Positions 33,319 to 44,936 are shown, counted from the stretch's first letter. The stretch is DNA of 64,000 nt from Apoderus coryli (GCA_911728435.2 OU452207.1:17323682-17387681), one strand, 5' to 3'. The notes: generated by a model from the sequence alone, not told the origin. A program made the numbers and translations.

Positions 33319-33557
33319 TGGCCAATTGCACCGACTCTAACTATAAGTAAACTTAACTAAGGCCGACTTATATTTTAAGTCTGTCTTTAAGTTTGTAGTC
33401 TTGCACCGCACTCCACTTAGTTAAGTTTGAAATAATCTTGGCAGCATTGCAATTCTGTCAAAATTCGAAGCTTTCTAACCTCATTGCAGTCACATTTTTT
33501 TAAACAAAAACAAAGTAGAAATAAAAGTATCGTTTTTGTAAATTGAAATATAGAAAC

Positions 33558-33980
33558 ATGGACGTAAACCAAAATAATATAACTAATAGACACCGACGTT
33601 CAAACTTTACAGAACGGGAAAAAATTTGCTTTTTAGCATAGTTTTTAAATATAAAAATGTTATTGAAAAAGAAGACCGATGGTACTACCTACCAGAGAAT
33701 AAATAAACTGATTTACATATTCTCTGGTACTACCATACATGAGAAACGAGAAACTTGGGAGAAAATTCGAAGAGAATTTGATAGTGCATCTGGATTGACT
33801 CCTCGGTCATCCGATTCTCTAAAAAAATTCTATAACAGAAAAAATGAGCTTCGGAAAGATACTGCAAAAGAGATGTGAAATATACAAAACAGGAGGGCCG
33901 CCTCATCTACCCAAAAAACAGCAATTGTTAACGAAAAAACTGTTTTTGATCTTGAAAATCCTTTTGATGGAGATTCTTAA
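33558..33980 (+). pseudogene. Myb/SANT-like DNA-binding protein remnant
   Basis: Plus strand from MDVNQNNITNRHRRSNFTER: the helix pattern RSNFTEREKICFL, TIHEKRETWEKIRREFDSAS, TPRSSDSLKKFYNRKNELRK matches the Myb/SANT-like domain found in many insect proteins and in Harbinger accessory proteins. Stops at about 33640 and 33876 break the frame, and about 30 bp (AATAAACTGATTTACATATT) looks inserted between two copies of ACTACC. The end DLENPFDGDS is followed by TAA. In intact elements this protein helps bring the transposase to the element ends. Confidence 0.65.
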
Positions 33981-34251
33981 TTACATTTTTATTTGTTAAT
34001 ATTTTAATATAATCCCATTAATAGATTTTTTTTTTTAAATAAACTTTATTCAGACAATAATACACATTATTAACAATAACTTATGTTACGTATGTAACAC
34101 TGGTCTTGAAGATATTAACCTAATAAATATTTGACAACAAACAACTTCAACAAGAATAAACTTAACAACAACAAATCCTTACCCTACATAATCTAGGTTA
34201 TTCACCAACAGTGTTCTTAAATTAAGTAACAAAACAAAGTTACAATTAATC

Positions 34252-34700
34252 CTACATGCGCATATTGAAAAAAATCTTTAAATGTTTTATAAATTTTCTC
34301 CCATTTTTCATACTTCTAATTTCCTGTGGGATCCCATTGTATGCACTTATTCCCTGACAAATTGGATTAAACAATACTTTATTTGTTCGTACATTATGCT
34401 GATAAACATTATGAGATGTTCTAGTATCATACAAGTGAATGCTATTCAAGAATACTAACTTTAAGTTTGATTTTTGTTTTCCGTTTATGATCCTATGTAC
34501 TAATTTGCACTGCTCAAATTCCATTATTGTGCGCAACCTGCAGACACCCAACTCCCTATAAAGGTCTTCGGCGTGAGTAAGAATATTATATTCAAACAAT
34601 ACTTTTAAAATTTTATTTTGCAATATCTGCAAATTATTGAAATTAACCACTCCACATGTTCCCCAAACAGGTATTAGGTATCGCAGATGAGACAGAAAAC
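34252..34700 (-). pseudogene. LINE C-terminal tail inside the Harbinger-like element
   Basis: Minus strand: LQILQNKILKVLFEYNILTH, AEDLYRELGVCRLRTIMEFE, NVRTNKVLFNPICQGISAYN, IPQEIRSMKNGRKFIKHLKI. This is the RNase-H-less C-terminal part of a non-LTR RT (..QN..LR.IF.. / ..YN.LP..IR..). No RT core or tail signal is clear. A nested, truncated insertion. Confidence 0.7.
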
Positions 34701-35107
34701 ATGCATTACCTATATATGTTCATTTTGGTTTTTTTGCCTATGTAATGTCTAACCCTGTATACCGCACTGACGATCGGCAAAATTTTGTTTGTTAAATAGC
34801 TAATATGTTCATTCCAATTTAGTTTATTTTTAAATTACCCACTAAATACAAAAATATCCATTATTTGTAAATTTTACGAGCTTTATAGTGCACTAAAAAT
34901 ATAATGCACTCTAGAAAACAAAGTTAAAAAAAAAACTGTTTCAAAAACACAGGAAAAGTAAGGTTAGAAACGCTTCCTTAAATATTTAAGCCTAGAAAAA
35001 CCGTGGCTTAATTTAAGTCTCACTTAAATACATTTCAACGTACCGTGCAAAGAGATAAGAACGGCTTAAGCCTAAACTTGCCTTAAAAACGTCGGTGCAA
35101 TTGGCCA

Positions 35108-35670
35108 CTAGTAAATTTAAGGCTTATATTTTTATTAAAAGTATCATACAGAGCCCTGATTCCTTGAAAAGATTCTTTATAGAGAATTGGAGCTTCAAAT
35201 AAAGCCTTTACATAATTGTCAATAATTGCATTTGGGTCCTCATAACGTTCCTTTAACAATTCCCACGCTAAATCATAGGTGGCATCATCTACCCTTAAGG
35301 ATGATATAACGTCTAAAGCTTCCCCTTGTAAAGCCATTCTTAAATAATTAAATTTTTCAGTTTTGTCAATTGAGGCAAACCTGCCAACCATGGAATCAAA
35401 AGCTGCTTTAAAATCTAACCATTTATCAATTTCCGCGGAAAACTTAGGCAAATGAAATGCTGGCAACTTTACAGAACTCATATGTGGAGCCTCTGAGGAG
35501 CTTAAATTACGTATAATTGTAGAAGTAGATGGTTTTTCAGTAGCTTCTAAATATGTTGCAGCCTTTGCACCTAATTGAAAATATAATGATTCGAACTGAT
35601 CGCGTTACTTATATATTCTTTCTGTTTATCATCCTCAGTTAAATCATCAAACGATTCGAACCCTGATAAA
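35108..35670 (-). pseudogene. BEL/Pao gag N-terminal part
   Basis: Minus strand. Upstream fragment EATEKPSTST and an out-of-frame YISNRDQFESLYFQ-type helix near 35590, then SVKLPAFHLPKFSAEIDKWL, DKTEKFNYLRMALQGEALDV, WELLKERYEDPNAIIDNYVK. This is the Pao gag domain with its LPK..G....W..F motif. The frame stops at the Harbinger insertion and resumes at 33318. The upstream boundary near 35670 merges into unrelated sequence; no 5' LTR. Confidence 0.82.
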
Positions 35671-35729
35671 ACATTCACTCACACACAGGTACAGATAAAA
35701 ATTACTCACACTAATATTATATACTATAA

Positions 35730-35930
35730 ACTAACTTAACAAAAAAAGAAAAGAAAAACAATTCGACATGTTTTGGTTCCGGTACAGAAGCTCATACACA
35801 CAATCCGTAAATCCCTTCCTCCTTAAAGTGCGATATCCATTTGGAGTAGCGTTATACAATTTATAAATTTTATATTTAAATCCTCTCTCAAACACCGCGA
35901 TGTTCTGTGTATGGGCGGAGTTATCAATTT
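35730..35930 (-). pseudogene. Possible LINE C-terminal scrap
   Basis: Minus reading FERGFKYKIYKLYNATPNGY and RTLRRKGFTDCVYELLYRNQ resembles the last residues of non-LTR RTs (..YN..P...R....F...L..YL). Short and unsupported by other domains. Confidence 0.4.
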
Positions 35931-35984
35931 ACAATAAATTAGTACATGTTCAAAGAAAATTTTTCATAATTACAAAGTGAAATT

Positions 35985-36297
35985 AAAAAAAAATAGTGTT
36001 GGCAGTAGGATATGATGGAGTTGTTACTTCTTGTCCGGCCATCGTTTGTGAACTGTGTTCCCCCGGCATATTGCCTGTTCACGCTAGGTGTCGCCAAAAA
36101 CATCTCTCTCTCAATTAATTCTCGTGCTAGTATAAGCTCTTTGTAAATGTTGGAAATTTGGGTCACACTGCCTGCCGATCACCACTGATGAGTCGTGGAT
36201 CGACGAAACGGCCGTCTGGTGAAAGCATGGTAGTGTGAAACAAATTTCCAACATAACTTAAAGTCTTGTTGCTTTATGTAACAAGCAATTCTTATAA
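35985..36297 (+). repeat. Third copy of the 351-bp hammerhead repeat
   Basis: Partial monomer in the opposite orientation to 26553-27093, ending with TTGTAACAAGCAATTCTTA and preceded by an A-rich stretch. About 90-95% similar by eye. It lacks the terminal CGCCCGAATCCCC portion seen in unit 1. Confidence 0.8.
36180..36221 (+). ncRNA. Hammerhead ribozyme, type I, third copy
   Basis: CACCA, CTGATGA, GTCG/CGAC stem II, GAAA, short stem III, GTC cleavage site, TGGTG: identical to the two copies near 26.6-27.0 kb. Confidence 0.9.
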
Positions 36298-36717
36298 AAA
36301 AAATACTTTGCAAAATAATATTACCGTCAGATTACTGTTTAAAGCATCGATAACACTAAAATATAGTACGCGAAATATGAGCAATTTTCACTCACCTGTC
36401 TGTGACGCACGGTACATTCCTTTTCCAAATTTGATTGACAGTTATCTGATAAATTAACCGCAAAATGTTTCATTACCAATGATAATTTTGACAATTTGAT
36501 GTTTCTTTTATAATAAAAATGCAAGTGAGGTGAGCAGCAGGTGATCATTGCCTTAAAACTGACAAAGCAGAAAAATTGTAAACCTAATCAAATTGTACTG
36601 AAATTATGAGCTATTGTACTGACAAATTGGTCATTGTACTGATTTCAGTACAATTGTACTGACAGGAACAACACTGCGTGGCGGGCTCTAGCTGACCATT
36701 ATATTGTAATGGATGTT
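36298..36717. other. No gene; short ATTGTACTGA repeats
   Basis: AT-rich. ATTGTACTGA occurs four to five times at about 36590-36665. No coding motif. Confidence 0.5.
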
Positions 36718-36960
36718 TGTATATGCGTACTATTTAACTAATGCGGGAACGCACAGAAATGGACGCGAAATGACGTTACAGAATGATCTCAAAAATTGGC
36801 ATTCAAGGAATTGTAAATTTTTACTGCGTTATATGTAAACGACTGAACAAAGCACTACAATGGCGTGGCATAGATAGAGTCTGAGTATGGCGTATATTTA
36901 AATTATTCAGTTCACTTCTTCTAGTCAACTTCATTTTCAAAGATGCTGGTATAGACGTAA

Positions 36961-37890
36961 CTAAAACTTATGGACAAATGTGGCGAAATTGAATTTCCAT
37001 ACGCCATGCATCTTTAGCCACTGCAATTCGCGAAATTTACTGCTGCTATGGTAAAATTTTCGTAAATTAAATATATATCTGCAACACGCATTCTGCACTT
37101 TTTGTAGACGATTGCGATTAACTTGTGTAAGAAAGGGGAAATAGATATTTATACCATAATTTATTACGGGAAGCACAGTCACAATATAGTTACTTCACCT
37201 CGTGTCGGCACGTTTGTTATATCTGTCCTAAAAGCAATTCGCCGCCGCTTATAGTTATAGTATCTTATAGTATATATAGATATAGTATACATAGTAGCGG
37301 ACCAGAATGTGGCTGGGATTGCGACGAGTCGATGCCGTTTTTAGCGTCTACTGACCCTTCTTATCTATAGTTATTATTCGGTCTCACAAAGTTTCTTTCG
37401 AATTTTATAGTTCAAAATGTGTTTATTGGCAAATAAAAGGTTTAAATAATAGAATGTTAAGATTTAGCCATTGGTTAACGTGTGAAGTAAAATTCAGCTT
37501 ATCATCAACAATGATACTCAGATTCCTAGCCTCATTTTTCATCACAACCTCGCCATTAGTAATTTTTATGTTAAGAATTACTTTCAGACTGTTATTTTCG
37601 AAGGGGAACAGTATAATATAGCGGATGATTTGTCAGTGTTTAAATCCAGGTCATGTTCTTCACTGAACTCATAAATCGCATGGAGATCGCGATGAATCAG
37701 AGGCATATGCCGCGTTAGGTAAATCAAACCCGTAAGTCAGCTGCGTATCGTCAGCAAAGTACTGAATCTGACATGATCGTACACGCTCTCGAATGTCCAT
37801 AATTTACAGCAAAAACAGAATAGAACCCTGAGGCACTCCACATGTCACAGATTTGGAAGATGAAACTGAACACGCCATCTTTACAACTAC
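36961..37890 (-). pseudogene. LINE RT remnant, right-arm copy
   Basis: Minus strand with many stops: VTCGVPQGSILF-type motif B near 37850, a degenerate YAADL box near 37750, then the C-terminal tail at 37182-36961 (NYGINIYFPFLTQVNRNRLQ, KVQNACCRYIFNLRKFYHSS, FRELQWLKMHGVWKFNFATF). It matches the left-arm piece at 14608-14881 but keeps the middle. CR1/L2-like, heavily decayed. Confidence 0.7.
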
Positions 37891-39049
37891 TAGAAATCGG
37901 AATGAAAAAGCAACAATTTTTATCAAATAACTTTATTTCAGAAATTTATTTATTTATGATCATAGTTATGATAATATTTAACACAAAAAATAAATAATAT
38001 AACTAAAAACAAGAAGAAAATATCGAAACAACAACAATAATATGATTAATAATAAACAGATATAAAGATAATCTTAAGAATTTAATCTACATTATTCGTA
38101 AATACTAAATTTTGTTTTATTTATAAAGTCAATAAATTGTTGTTCTTGTTCCTTAGGTATAATGAATGTTTGAAATTTGGTTACATCAAAAAGCAGAGTA
38201 GTAATTGACAATAATTTCTAAGAATAATTTACAATACATAATTAAATTTTCTGCGACTAATTATGAATTTAATATACCTAACAAGAGTTTAAAATTTGTT
38301 TGCAAACTTGGATTGAATTATATCTTCTTGATAAGGAATAACAAAGTGTGTAAATCTTATAATTTTATTCGTTCTCAAATTGGTTAATCCTAGAGTTAGT
38401 AAGGATTTTACATTATAACTAAGATTATGCGTTGAAAAAGTTAAATACTTTGGCAGCTGGATTACGAAAAATGCTGAATGCGAATGCGCCAAAAATGTAG
38501 AGATTACTATGTAATTCATCGCTAGAAGTTACAGGTTTCAAGGATATGTGCATCCAGTTGCATGGTACGGCAAAGAAACGTGGACCTTAATACTTAGTAC
38601 CATGAACAGACTTGAGGCATTCGAAATGTGGACGTTTAGAAACTACTGTTACAATAAAACGCAGGAAAACGGTTGCTGCGTCCGGACTGGTACTCAAAGC
38701 AGCTAGCGGAACCAATTCTTAATGCATACCATATATCAGTCACTGAGACCGCTGCAGCAGCGGCTGCAAGCAATGTGTGCATACGTCAACTGCACAATCG
38801 GAACCATACCTTAATATGGACTAATTTCTAAATATATTTTATTTTTCTTTATTCGGATTCCCACAGACATATTGCAAAGAAAGATGGGGAGGTTGGTACC
38901 TGATCTCCCAATAACAATACAACAAGCATTATCCTGTATATTAATTCGGTTGTGACTGAGTTTTATAAAAATACTGTATTCGTTCTTGGAGCGGTTCGGA
39001 CCGCCATATAAAAAGTATAAGTGTAAATATCCTACTTGATATACTGTAA
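37891..39049. other. Duplicated non-coding sequence
   Basis: Mirror of 13560-14600. No gene on either strand. Confidence 0.6.
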
Positions 39050-41395
39050 CCATAATAAAGAATATTAAATGTATAATGATGAGTTGGTTTTTCAGAGATA
39101 CCGAAAACTCAGATCTGTTGTAAAATCAGATAGAATTGCATATAAACAGATTAGAATTGCATATAGTAATTACATATCTCGTGTTCAAGATAGCCTTCGT
39201 AGGGATCCTCGAGTTTTTTGGAATTATTTTCATTGTAATCTAGACAACCGGGGATAATGATCCATGAGCAGAGGGAAATCCATCCGGATATTGGGAACGC
39301 GTTTGCCGGATACTTTGAGAGCGTTTTTATTAACTCATCTCCACCGGGTGAAAATAATGCTCCGTGGCCGAACATCGTGCATTTGTCCGAGATTACTGAC
39401 GCAGAGGTGATGAAGGCTGGCAGGAAGCTAAATAACAAGATGACTTCTGGATTTGACGGTTTCCCAGCTTTCTTCGACAGTTACTAACATTTCAATCATC
39501 TTGCAAGACATTTATGAGATCTTGGACCTCGGGGGTATGGTGGATGTTGTCTATACAGACTTTACGAAGCCCTTTGATAGAATGGACCATGGAATACTGC
39601 TTGATAAGCTGGATTCATTTGGATTTATGAAAGACCTTCAAGCATCTGTCAGATCATATTTGAGTAACAGGTGTCAGTATGTGTCATACATAGTGATGCA
39701 AAATTACCGGTAATTTATTTTTTGGTAAGAACATTGGAAATATTACGTAATATTACGTAATTTTAGGTAATATTAGGTAATATTGCTGAACAACTTAGAA
39801 AAAGCTGGTTTTACAATATGCAAAGAAGCTTTAACAAATTAAACAATAATTGCCTCAATTACCTATATGGCTCTAAAAGGTCAATAAAACACAAAATAAA
39901 CTGAAATCTGAAACTATATAGTTCACACAATTCTTAGATAGGCCAAAGAATAGGTACATATGATAAAAATAGTTTTCAGTCGGTAAAAATAAATATTTAG
40001 TCATTATTTGCTAAACCCTCATCCGCAGACAAATCCTCGGATAAATCAGATTCAGTTTCATTAAAAGTATTTGTAACTGTTGATGGGGTCATTAATGCAA
40101 CATTTTTCATTTCGGCACGGTTATTGTGTAAGAATTTCCGATTAGTTCGTATGTAAACGAGCTTTACATATTATAGCGATGGCGTAAGAACTAAGCAACA
40201 GCTATCACTAGACGTGTTGCAACATGTTGAAACAAGCAGTAAGACCGTTAGGTACCAACTTTAACGTAATATTGAAGCGAATATTACCGGGAATATTACC
40301 CCGAAAATTAACGAAATTTTTCGGAAATATTACAGTAACAATGTAACGTTACCGGATGGTAGAGGTAATATTACGTAATATAACTGGAAATTCTGATGGT
40401 AATATTCGGACCGTGCATCACTAGTCATACATACATGGGTACAAATCTTATCGTTATATAGCCTCTCCTGGTGTTCCCCAAGGATCAAATTTAGGTCCAT
40501 TACTCTTTTTAATGTTCATAGATTATATATAAGAGCATCGCACATGTCAAAGATTCTTATTTGATGATGACCTAAAAATATACTTAGTGGTGTCGGGCAT
40601 TGGTGATTGCATCAACTTGCAGACTAATCTAAATTCTATAATGGATTGGTGTAATTTAAATAAGTTAACTTTGAATCCTAGCAAGTGTAAATATGTCATA
40701 TATACTAGGCAGAAAGAATTTGTTGAATGAGTATATAGTGGATCGGCTGCCAATTTCTCGAAGTGACACTATGAATGATCTTGGAGTAATTTTTGATTCA
40801 AAATTTATATCCGTTGATCATATCAATAAAAAAGCGGCAGGGGCATAGAATGTATGGTTTTATGATTAGAAATTGTTAGGGTTTTAGCAATTTAGAAGCG
40901 ATAAAGGCTTTATATTATTCGTTTGTTCGATCTAAACTAGAATACTGCTCCGTTGTGTGGTATCCCGTTTACCATAATCATATATATATACTATTGAGAA
41001 AATTCAAAGAAAATTCGTGCGCTATCTTAAGTATAAAAGAGACGGAATATTTCCCCCTCGGGGTTGTTTAGATTATACAGCGACTCTGCGTCACTTTGAG
41101 ATGGGAAGTTTGGAAATAAGACGAATACTCGCTTCTTTGCACTACTTCTATAAATTGATTCTTTACAAGATTCACTGTCCACAATTGCTATGTAAAATAA
41201 ATTTTCACGTCCCACGGTTGGGAAGTCCAAACAATATCACATTTTAGTTGGAGGTTGGGATTTTTTGGTAATGTTGAAAGTTCAGAGGATATTAGATATT
41301 TAATTTACGGTACTATGTATTTGTAATCTAATTTTGTCCTGTAATTGGTATTTATACTGTTGGGCAATAAATGTGTATTATTATTATATACAAAT
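39050..41395 (+). pseudogene. CR1-like LINE, right-arm copy, interrupted by hAT element
   Basis: Plus strand. Linker YKQIRIAYSNYISRVQDSLR, EITDAEVMKAGRKLNNKMTS, RT start VVYTDFTKPFDRMDHGILLD up to SNRCQYVSY at 39690. After the hAT insertion: GVPQGSNLGPL-type block at 40460, a degenerate DDLKIYLVVSGIGDC (first residue of FADD lost), NLNSIMDWCNLNKLTLNPSK, FVRSKLEYCSVVWYPVYHNH, IEKIQRKFVRYLKYKRDGIF and the tail to 41250. 3' end CTGTAATTGG, TTGGGCAATAAATG and ATT repeats at 41376-41392. It preserves the C-terminus missing in the left-arm copy. Confidence 0.85.
39691..40423. mobile_element. 733-bp hAT-type element
   Basis: 8-bp target duplication GTCATACA (39683-39690, 40424-40431) and terminal repeats TAGTGATGCA / TGCATCACTA, both hAT traits. 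Sub-terminal parts are rich in GTAATATTACG copies. A minus-strand end fragment near 40095-40005 (TVTNTFNETESDLSEDLSAD) looks like a transposase C-terminus. The left arm has the intact target at about 12660. Confidence 0.9.
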
Positions 41396-41975
41396 TTAGT
41401 AGTGTGTAACCGAAAAATAATCCTCCCGACAAACTGGAGAAGTTAACATGAATGAAAAGCAGATGACATCTGAATTAAATGTTATTAGGAAGAGATGATA
41501 ATATGTAATTCCAGCGCCTTTGGTGGGAAGTGTTGACACATATCATACTGTAACAAAATTTAGAGCACCTGCGCTCAACTATGGATGACCATCAGCGATC
41601 AACTAATTATTGTTTTCTTCTTTGCATCAACTGTCAATACGAAAACGTGAATTTAACAAATAGCAGCTTTCATGAGTGCTTTAATGTGTGTGAAACTACT
41701 TATATGTATTCAGACACTAAAGAGAGATAATGAAAGAGATAAGAAAATCCAAAGCGCCTGCGAATAATTTTGTTAACTCTGTTAATTTTACTAATTTTAG
41801 GATTAAATTCATTTGCCTAACTAAAATCCTGATAACAAAATGTATACAAATATGCTTAACAAGTCATACAAATTTTTAATAATGTAATATACCTACTTAC
41901 TCTAACTTTTATACTATATACAAAATTCGGCGTCGATAATTGGTACGATGATAATGTAACATAACATGTTTTAAA
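41396..41975. other. Duplicated non-coding sequence
   Basis: Mirror of about 10915-11485. No gene. Confidence 0.65.
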
Positions 41976-42182
41976 TTATTCAGACACTAATAAGCACCGA
42001 AAAATTAAGAGGAAAAGAGAAAGTTATATTGTACCATTTACCGACATCATGTACATAAATGGGACAAAAAATTGGTGAATCAGTTATCGTCAGCATAAAT
42101 TTGAAAACTTTTACTGATTTCAAACAAAATTATTGACAAAAAAATATAAATTTTAGACTCTGCATATGTATACAGATATCTC
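41976..42182. repeat. 207-bp target duplication, left copy
   Basis: From TTATTCAGACACTAATAAGC to ACAGATATCTC; by reading, identical to 44937-45143. It occurs once in the left arm (about 10700-10915, inverted), which shows the duplication arose with the Jockey insertion. Confidence 0.92.
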
Positions 42183-44936
42183 TCTATTACATTTCTGGAC
42201 ATATACAAAATAGACGTATTGCTGGTCTCCGAGACCCACTTTACTGAGCGAACAACCTTCAGAATTCCGTATTATTCAACATACCACACCGTACACCCAG
42301 ATGGAACAGCACACGGAGGGACAGCAATAATTATCAGAAACTCAATAACCCACCACGAAAAAGACAAATATCAAACTAATGCAATCCAAGCAACGACAGT
42401 TCAAATAAATAATAAGAATCAAAACATTAACCTTACATCTGTATACTCACCGCCGCGACATACTATCACTGTAGATATGTATAAACAGTTTTTCAACACT
42501 CTTGGCAATAGATTTATTGCTGGTGGAGACTGGAACGCGAAACACACACACTGGGGTGCGCGGCTTATCACCACAAAAGGACGCAACCTCCTCCGAACGA
42601 TGACTGATGAAAACTACAACCATTTGACCAACGGAGAGCCTACATATTGGCCAACTGACCCTAGGAAAATACCAGATCTCCTCGACTTCTTCATACTAAA
42701 TGGTATATCAACACAAAATTGCACAATTGAATCCCACTATGAATTAACGTCAGACCACACTCCTGTGGTTGCAAATCTGTGTTCTGCATTGCTCAAAAAT
42801 AATTTAAATCCACATCTGACGTCATCAAGAACTAGATGGGATCTCTTCGACCAATACATAATGAAGAACTTAGACCTCAAATTAAGTATCAAAAATGCAA
42901 ATGAGATCGATGAAGCCGCACAACATTTTACTAATACCATACAACAAGCAGCATGGTACGCTACTCCCCCAAATGAACAACAACCTACGACCTGTATTAG
43001 CACCCCATTGAATATACGGCACCTTCTAAGTGAGAAGAGAAGAGCTAGAGGGAAATGGCAAAGATCACGTAATCGTAACGACCTACATGAATACAGAAGG
43101 TTATCACGTGAGCTTACTTCTGCTCTCAATCAGGCTCAAAACTCGTCATTCGAAGCATATACCCAGAACCTGTCTCCAGATGACCACAGCTTATGGAAAG
43201 CGACAAAAAAATTTAAACGACCCACACCACCAGTGTCTCCAATCCGAACACCCAACAACGACTGGGCACGCTCAAACCAAGAAAAAGCTGACAATTTTGC
43301 TGAGTACCTTTCAAATGTATTTGAGACACCAGAAGCAACACCTGGTAATACTTTTAACGTCGAAGAATTCTTGATGGCACCATGTCAAATGTCACCACCG
43401 ATTCAACCTATAAGCCCACAAGAGGTCAAAGCGGAAGTACAGAAATTAAACAATAGAAAAGCACCTGGCTATGATCTAATAACTCCGCAAATCCTCAAGA
43501 AAATACCTAAAAAAGCTATTGTCTTTCTTACAACAATTTATAATCGAATGCTATGCCTGTGTTACTTTCCCATTATATGGAAATATTCCAATATAATAAT
43601 GATCCACAAACATGGTAAGCTACCGCAAGAGACATCTTCATACAGACCTATCAGCCTGCTGCCCACTGCCAGCAAAGTGTTTGAAAGATTATTGCTGAAA
43701 AGGATCCAAGCTGAACACGACTTGTTGAACATCTTACCAAACTACCAATTTGGATTTCGAGAAAACATGTCGACGATACACCAAGTCCATAGAATAGTGA
43801 ACAGCATTAGTAAAACTTTGGAAGAAAAGCAGTACTGCAACGGTGTATTCCTGGACGTATCACAAGCATTTGACAAAGTATGGCACGAGGGGTTACTTTA
43901 TAAAATAAAAAATCTGCTCAACAACAACTTCTACATGTTACTAAAGTCATATCTAAATGAAAGGTACTTCTCGGTCAAACACAAAGAAGCAATATCAATT
44001 CATTATCCTGTCAAATCCGGTGTGCCTCAGGGAAGTGTGCTTGGACCGCTTCTTTATCTCTTGTATACAAGTGACCTCCCAGAAACAGAAGATACAATGA
44101 TCGCAGCTTTCGCGGACGATGTGGCCGTCATTTCAATCAGTAGAGACCCAAACACAAGCTCCAGAAATATGCAGAGTCACCTAGATCAATTAAATAGATG
44201 GTACAAGAAATGGAGAATTAAATTAAATCATACTAAATCAGTACAAGTGACTTTCTCAACCTGCCACAATAACTGCCCGCCTGTCACAATTGATGGGACT
44301 CATATCCCCATCAAATCAGATGTACAGTATTTAGGCTTACACCTAGACAGAAGGCTGACCTGGGAAAAACATATCCAAAAAAATAGAAACCAATTAGACA
44401 TCAAACTCAAACAAATGTACTGGCTGATGGGCCGAAAATCAAAGTTATCGACCAAAAACAAACTGCTAGTATACAAAGCCATGCTAAAACCTATTTGGAC
44501 ATACGGAGTACAGCTATGGGGATGTGCAAAACCGAGCAGAATTAAAATAATCCAGCGATTCCAGTCTAAAGCTTTGCGAGCAATAACAAGTGCCCCTTGG
44601 TACGTCTCTAATCAGACTCTCCATAAAGACCTCGAAATTCCTTACATCACCGACGTAATTAAAACAACAACCATGAACTACCAAAACAGAATTACTCACC
44701 ATCCAAACCACCATATCGACAATTTATATAGAGACGGACCAGTCAACCGCAGATTGAACAAAATATGGCCAGAAGACCTCCTTCCACAATGATGTGAAGT
44801 TTGGTGCCCAATAAGTGAAAATGCTAATGAGCATTTCGCTTTCAAGTTTCAACTTACATCTTTTTTACTAAATACTCTATAAGTGAAGTAGATTGTAAAA
44901 ATTCGGTATATGTTATAATAAAAAAAAAAAAAAAAA
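42183..44936 (+). mobile_element. Young 5'-truncated Jockey retrotransposon
   Basis: Starts inside the endonuclease domain and ends in a poly(A) run of about 16 nt (44921-44936) after a 130-bp 3' UTR. It is flanked by the 207-bp direct repeats. The remaining frame has no stop or shift, implying recent insertion. Confidence 0.92.
42219..44792 (+). CDS. Jockey ORF2: AP endonuclease and reverse transcriptase (N-terminus missing)
   Basis: 857 codons open from the first listed codon (TTG; the frame is open further back to the insertion edge through TFLDIYKID, so there is no true start codon here). Endonuclease: VSETHFTE at the start, FIAGGDWNAKHTHWG near residue 100, ELTSDHTPVVANL near 177. RT: LNNRKAPGYDLITPQILKKI, SSYRPISLLPTASKVFERLL, NGVFLDVSQAFDKVWHEGLL (motif A), SGVPQGSVLGPLLYLLYTSD (motif B, near 600) and AAFADDVAVISISRD (catalytic FADD, near 628). 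The C-terminal part has KPIWTYGVQLWGCAKPS and ITSAPWYVSNQTLHKDLEIP, both Jockey hallmarks. It copies element RNA at a nicked target. About 20 N-terminal endonuclease residues and ORF1 are missing, so the copy is not autonomous. Confidence 0.93.
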   Translation: MLVSETHFTERTTFRIPYYSTYHTVHPDGTAHGGTAIIIRNSITHHEKDKYQTNAIQATTVQINNKNQNINLTSVYSPPRHTITVDMYKQFFNTLGNRFIAGGDWNAKHTHWGARLITTKGRNLLRTMTDENYNHLTNGEPTYWPTDPRKIPDLLDFFILNGISTQNCTIESHYELTSDHTPVVANLCSALLKNNLNPHLTSSRTRWDLFDQYIMKNLDLKLSIKNANEIDEAAQHFTNTIQQAAWYATPPNEQQPTTCISTPLNIRHLLSEKRRARGKWQRSRNRNDLHEYRRLSRELTSALNQAQNSSFEAYTQNLSPDDHSLWKATKKFKRPTPPVSPIRTPNNDWARSNQEKADNFAEYLSNVFETPEATPGNTFNVEEFLMAPCQMSPPIQPISPQEVKAEVQKLNNRKAPGYDLITPQILKKIPKKAIVFLTTIYNRMLCLCYFPIIWKYSNIIMIHKHGKLPQETSSYRPISLLPTASKVFERLLLKRIQAEHDLLNILPNYQFGFRENMSTIHQVHRIVNSISKTLEEKQYCNGVFLDVSQAFDKVWHEGLLYKIKNLLNNNFYMLLKSYLNERYFSVKHKEAISIHYPVKSGVPQGSVLGPLLYLLYTSDLPETEDTMIAAFADDVAVISISRDPNTSSRNMQSHLDQLNRWYKKWRIKLNHTKSVQVTFSTCHNNCPPVTIDGTHIPIKSDVQYLGLHLDRRLTWEKHIQKNRNQLDIKLKQMYWLMGRKSKLSTKNKLLVYKAMLKPIWTYGVQLWGCAKPSRIKIIQRFQSKALRAITSAPWYVSNQTLHKDLEIPYITDVIKTTTMNYQNRITHHPNHHIDNLYRDGPVNRRLNKIWPEDLLPQ

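Larger units (their letters stand above)
33319..35107. mobile_element. Harbinger-like element inserted in BEL gag
   Basis: Perfect 17-bp terminal inverted repeats TGGCCAATTGCACCGAC (33319-33335) and its reverse complement (35091-35107). A 3-bp target duplication CTA lies on each side (33316-33318, 35108-35110). Internal TTAAG-rich sub-terminal sequence. It carries a Myb/SANT-like gene remnant but no DDE nuclease. PIF/Harbinger is suggested by the 3-bp duplication and the Myb-like partner protein. Confidence 0.75.

Noticed and set aside
27094..35670. Endogenous retrovirus with envelope
   Set aside because: Gag, protease, RT, RNase H and integrase are of BEL/Pao type and no envelope-like frame exists between integrase and the LTR.
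42737..43374. Extra genes overlapping the Jockey ORF (130 codons minus, 114 codons plus)
   Set aside because: They are shadow frames of a clear RT gene and carry no motif.
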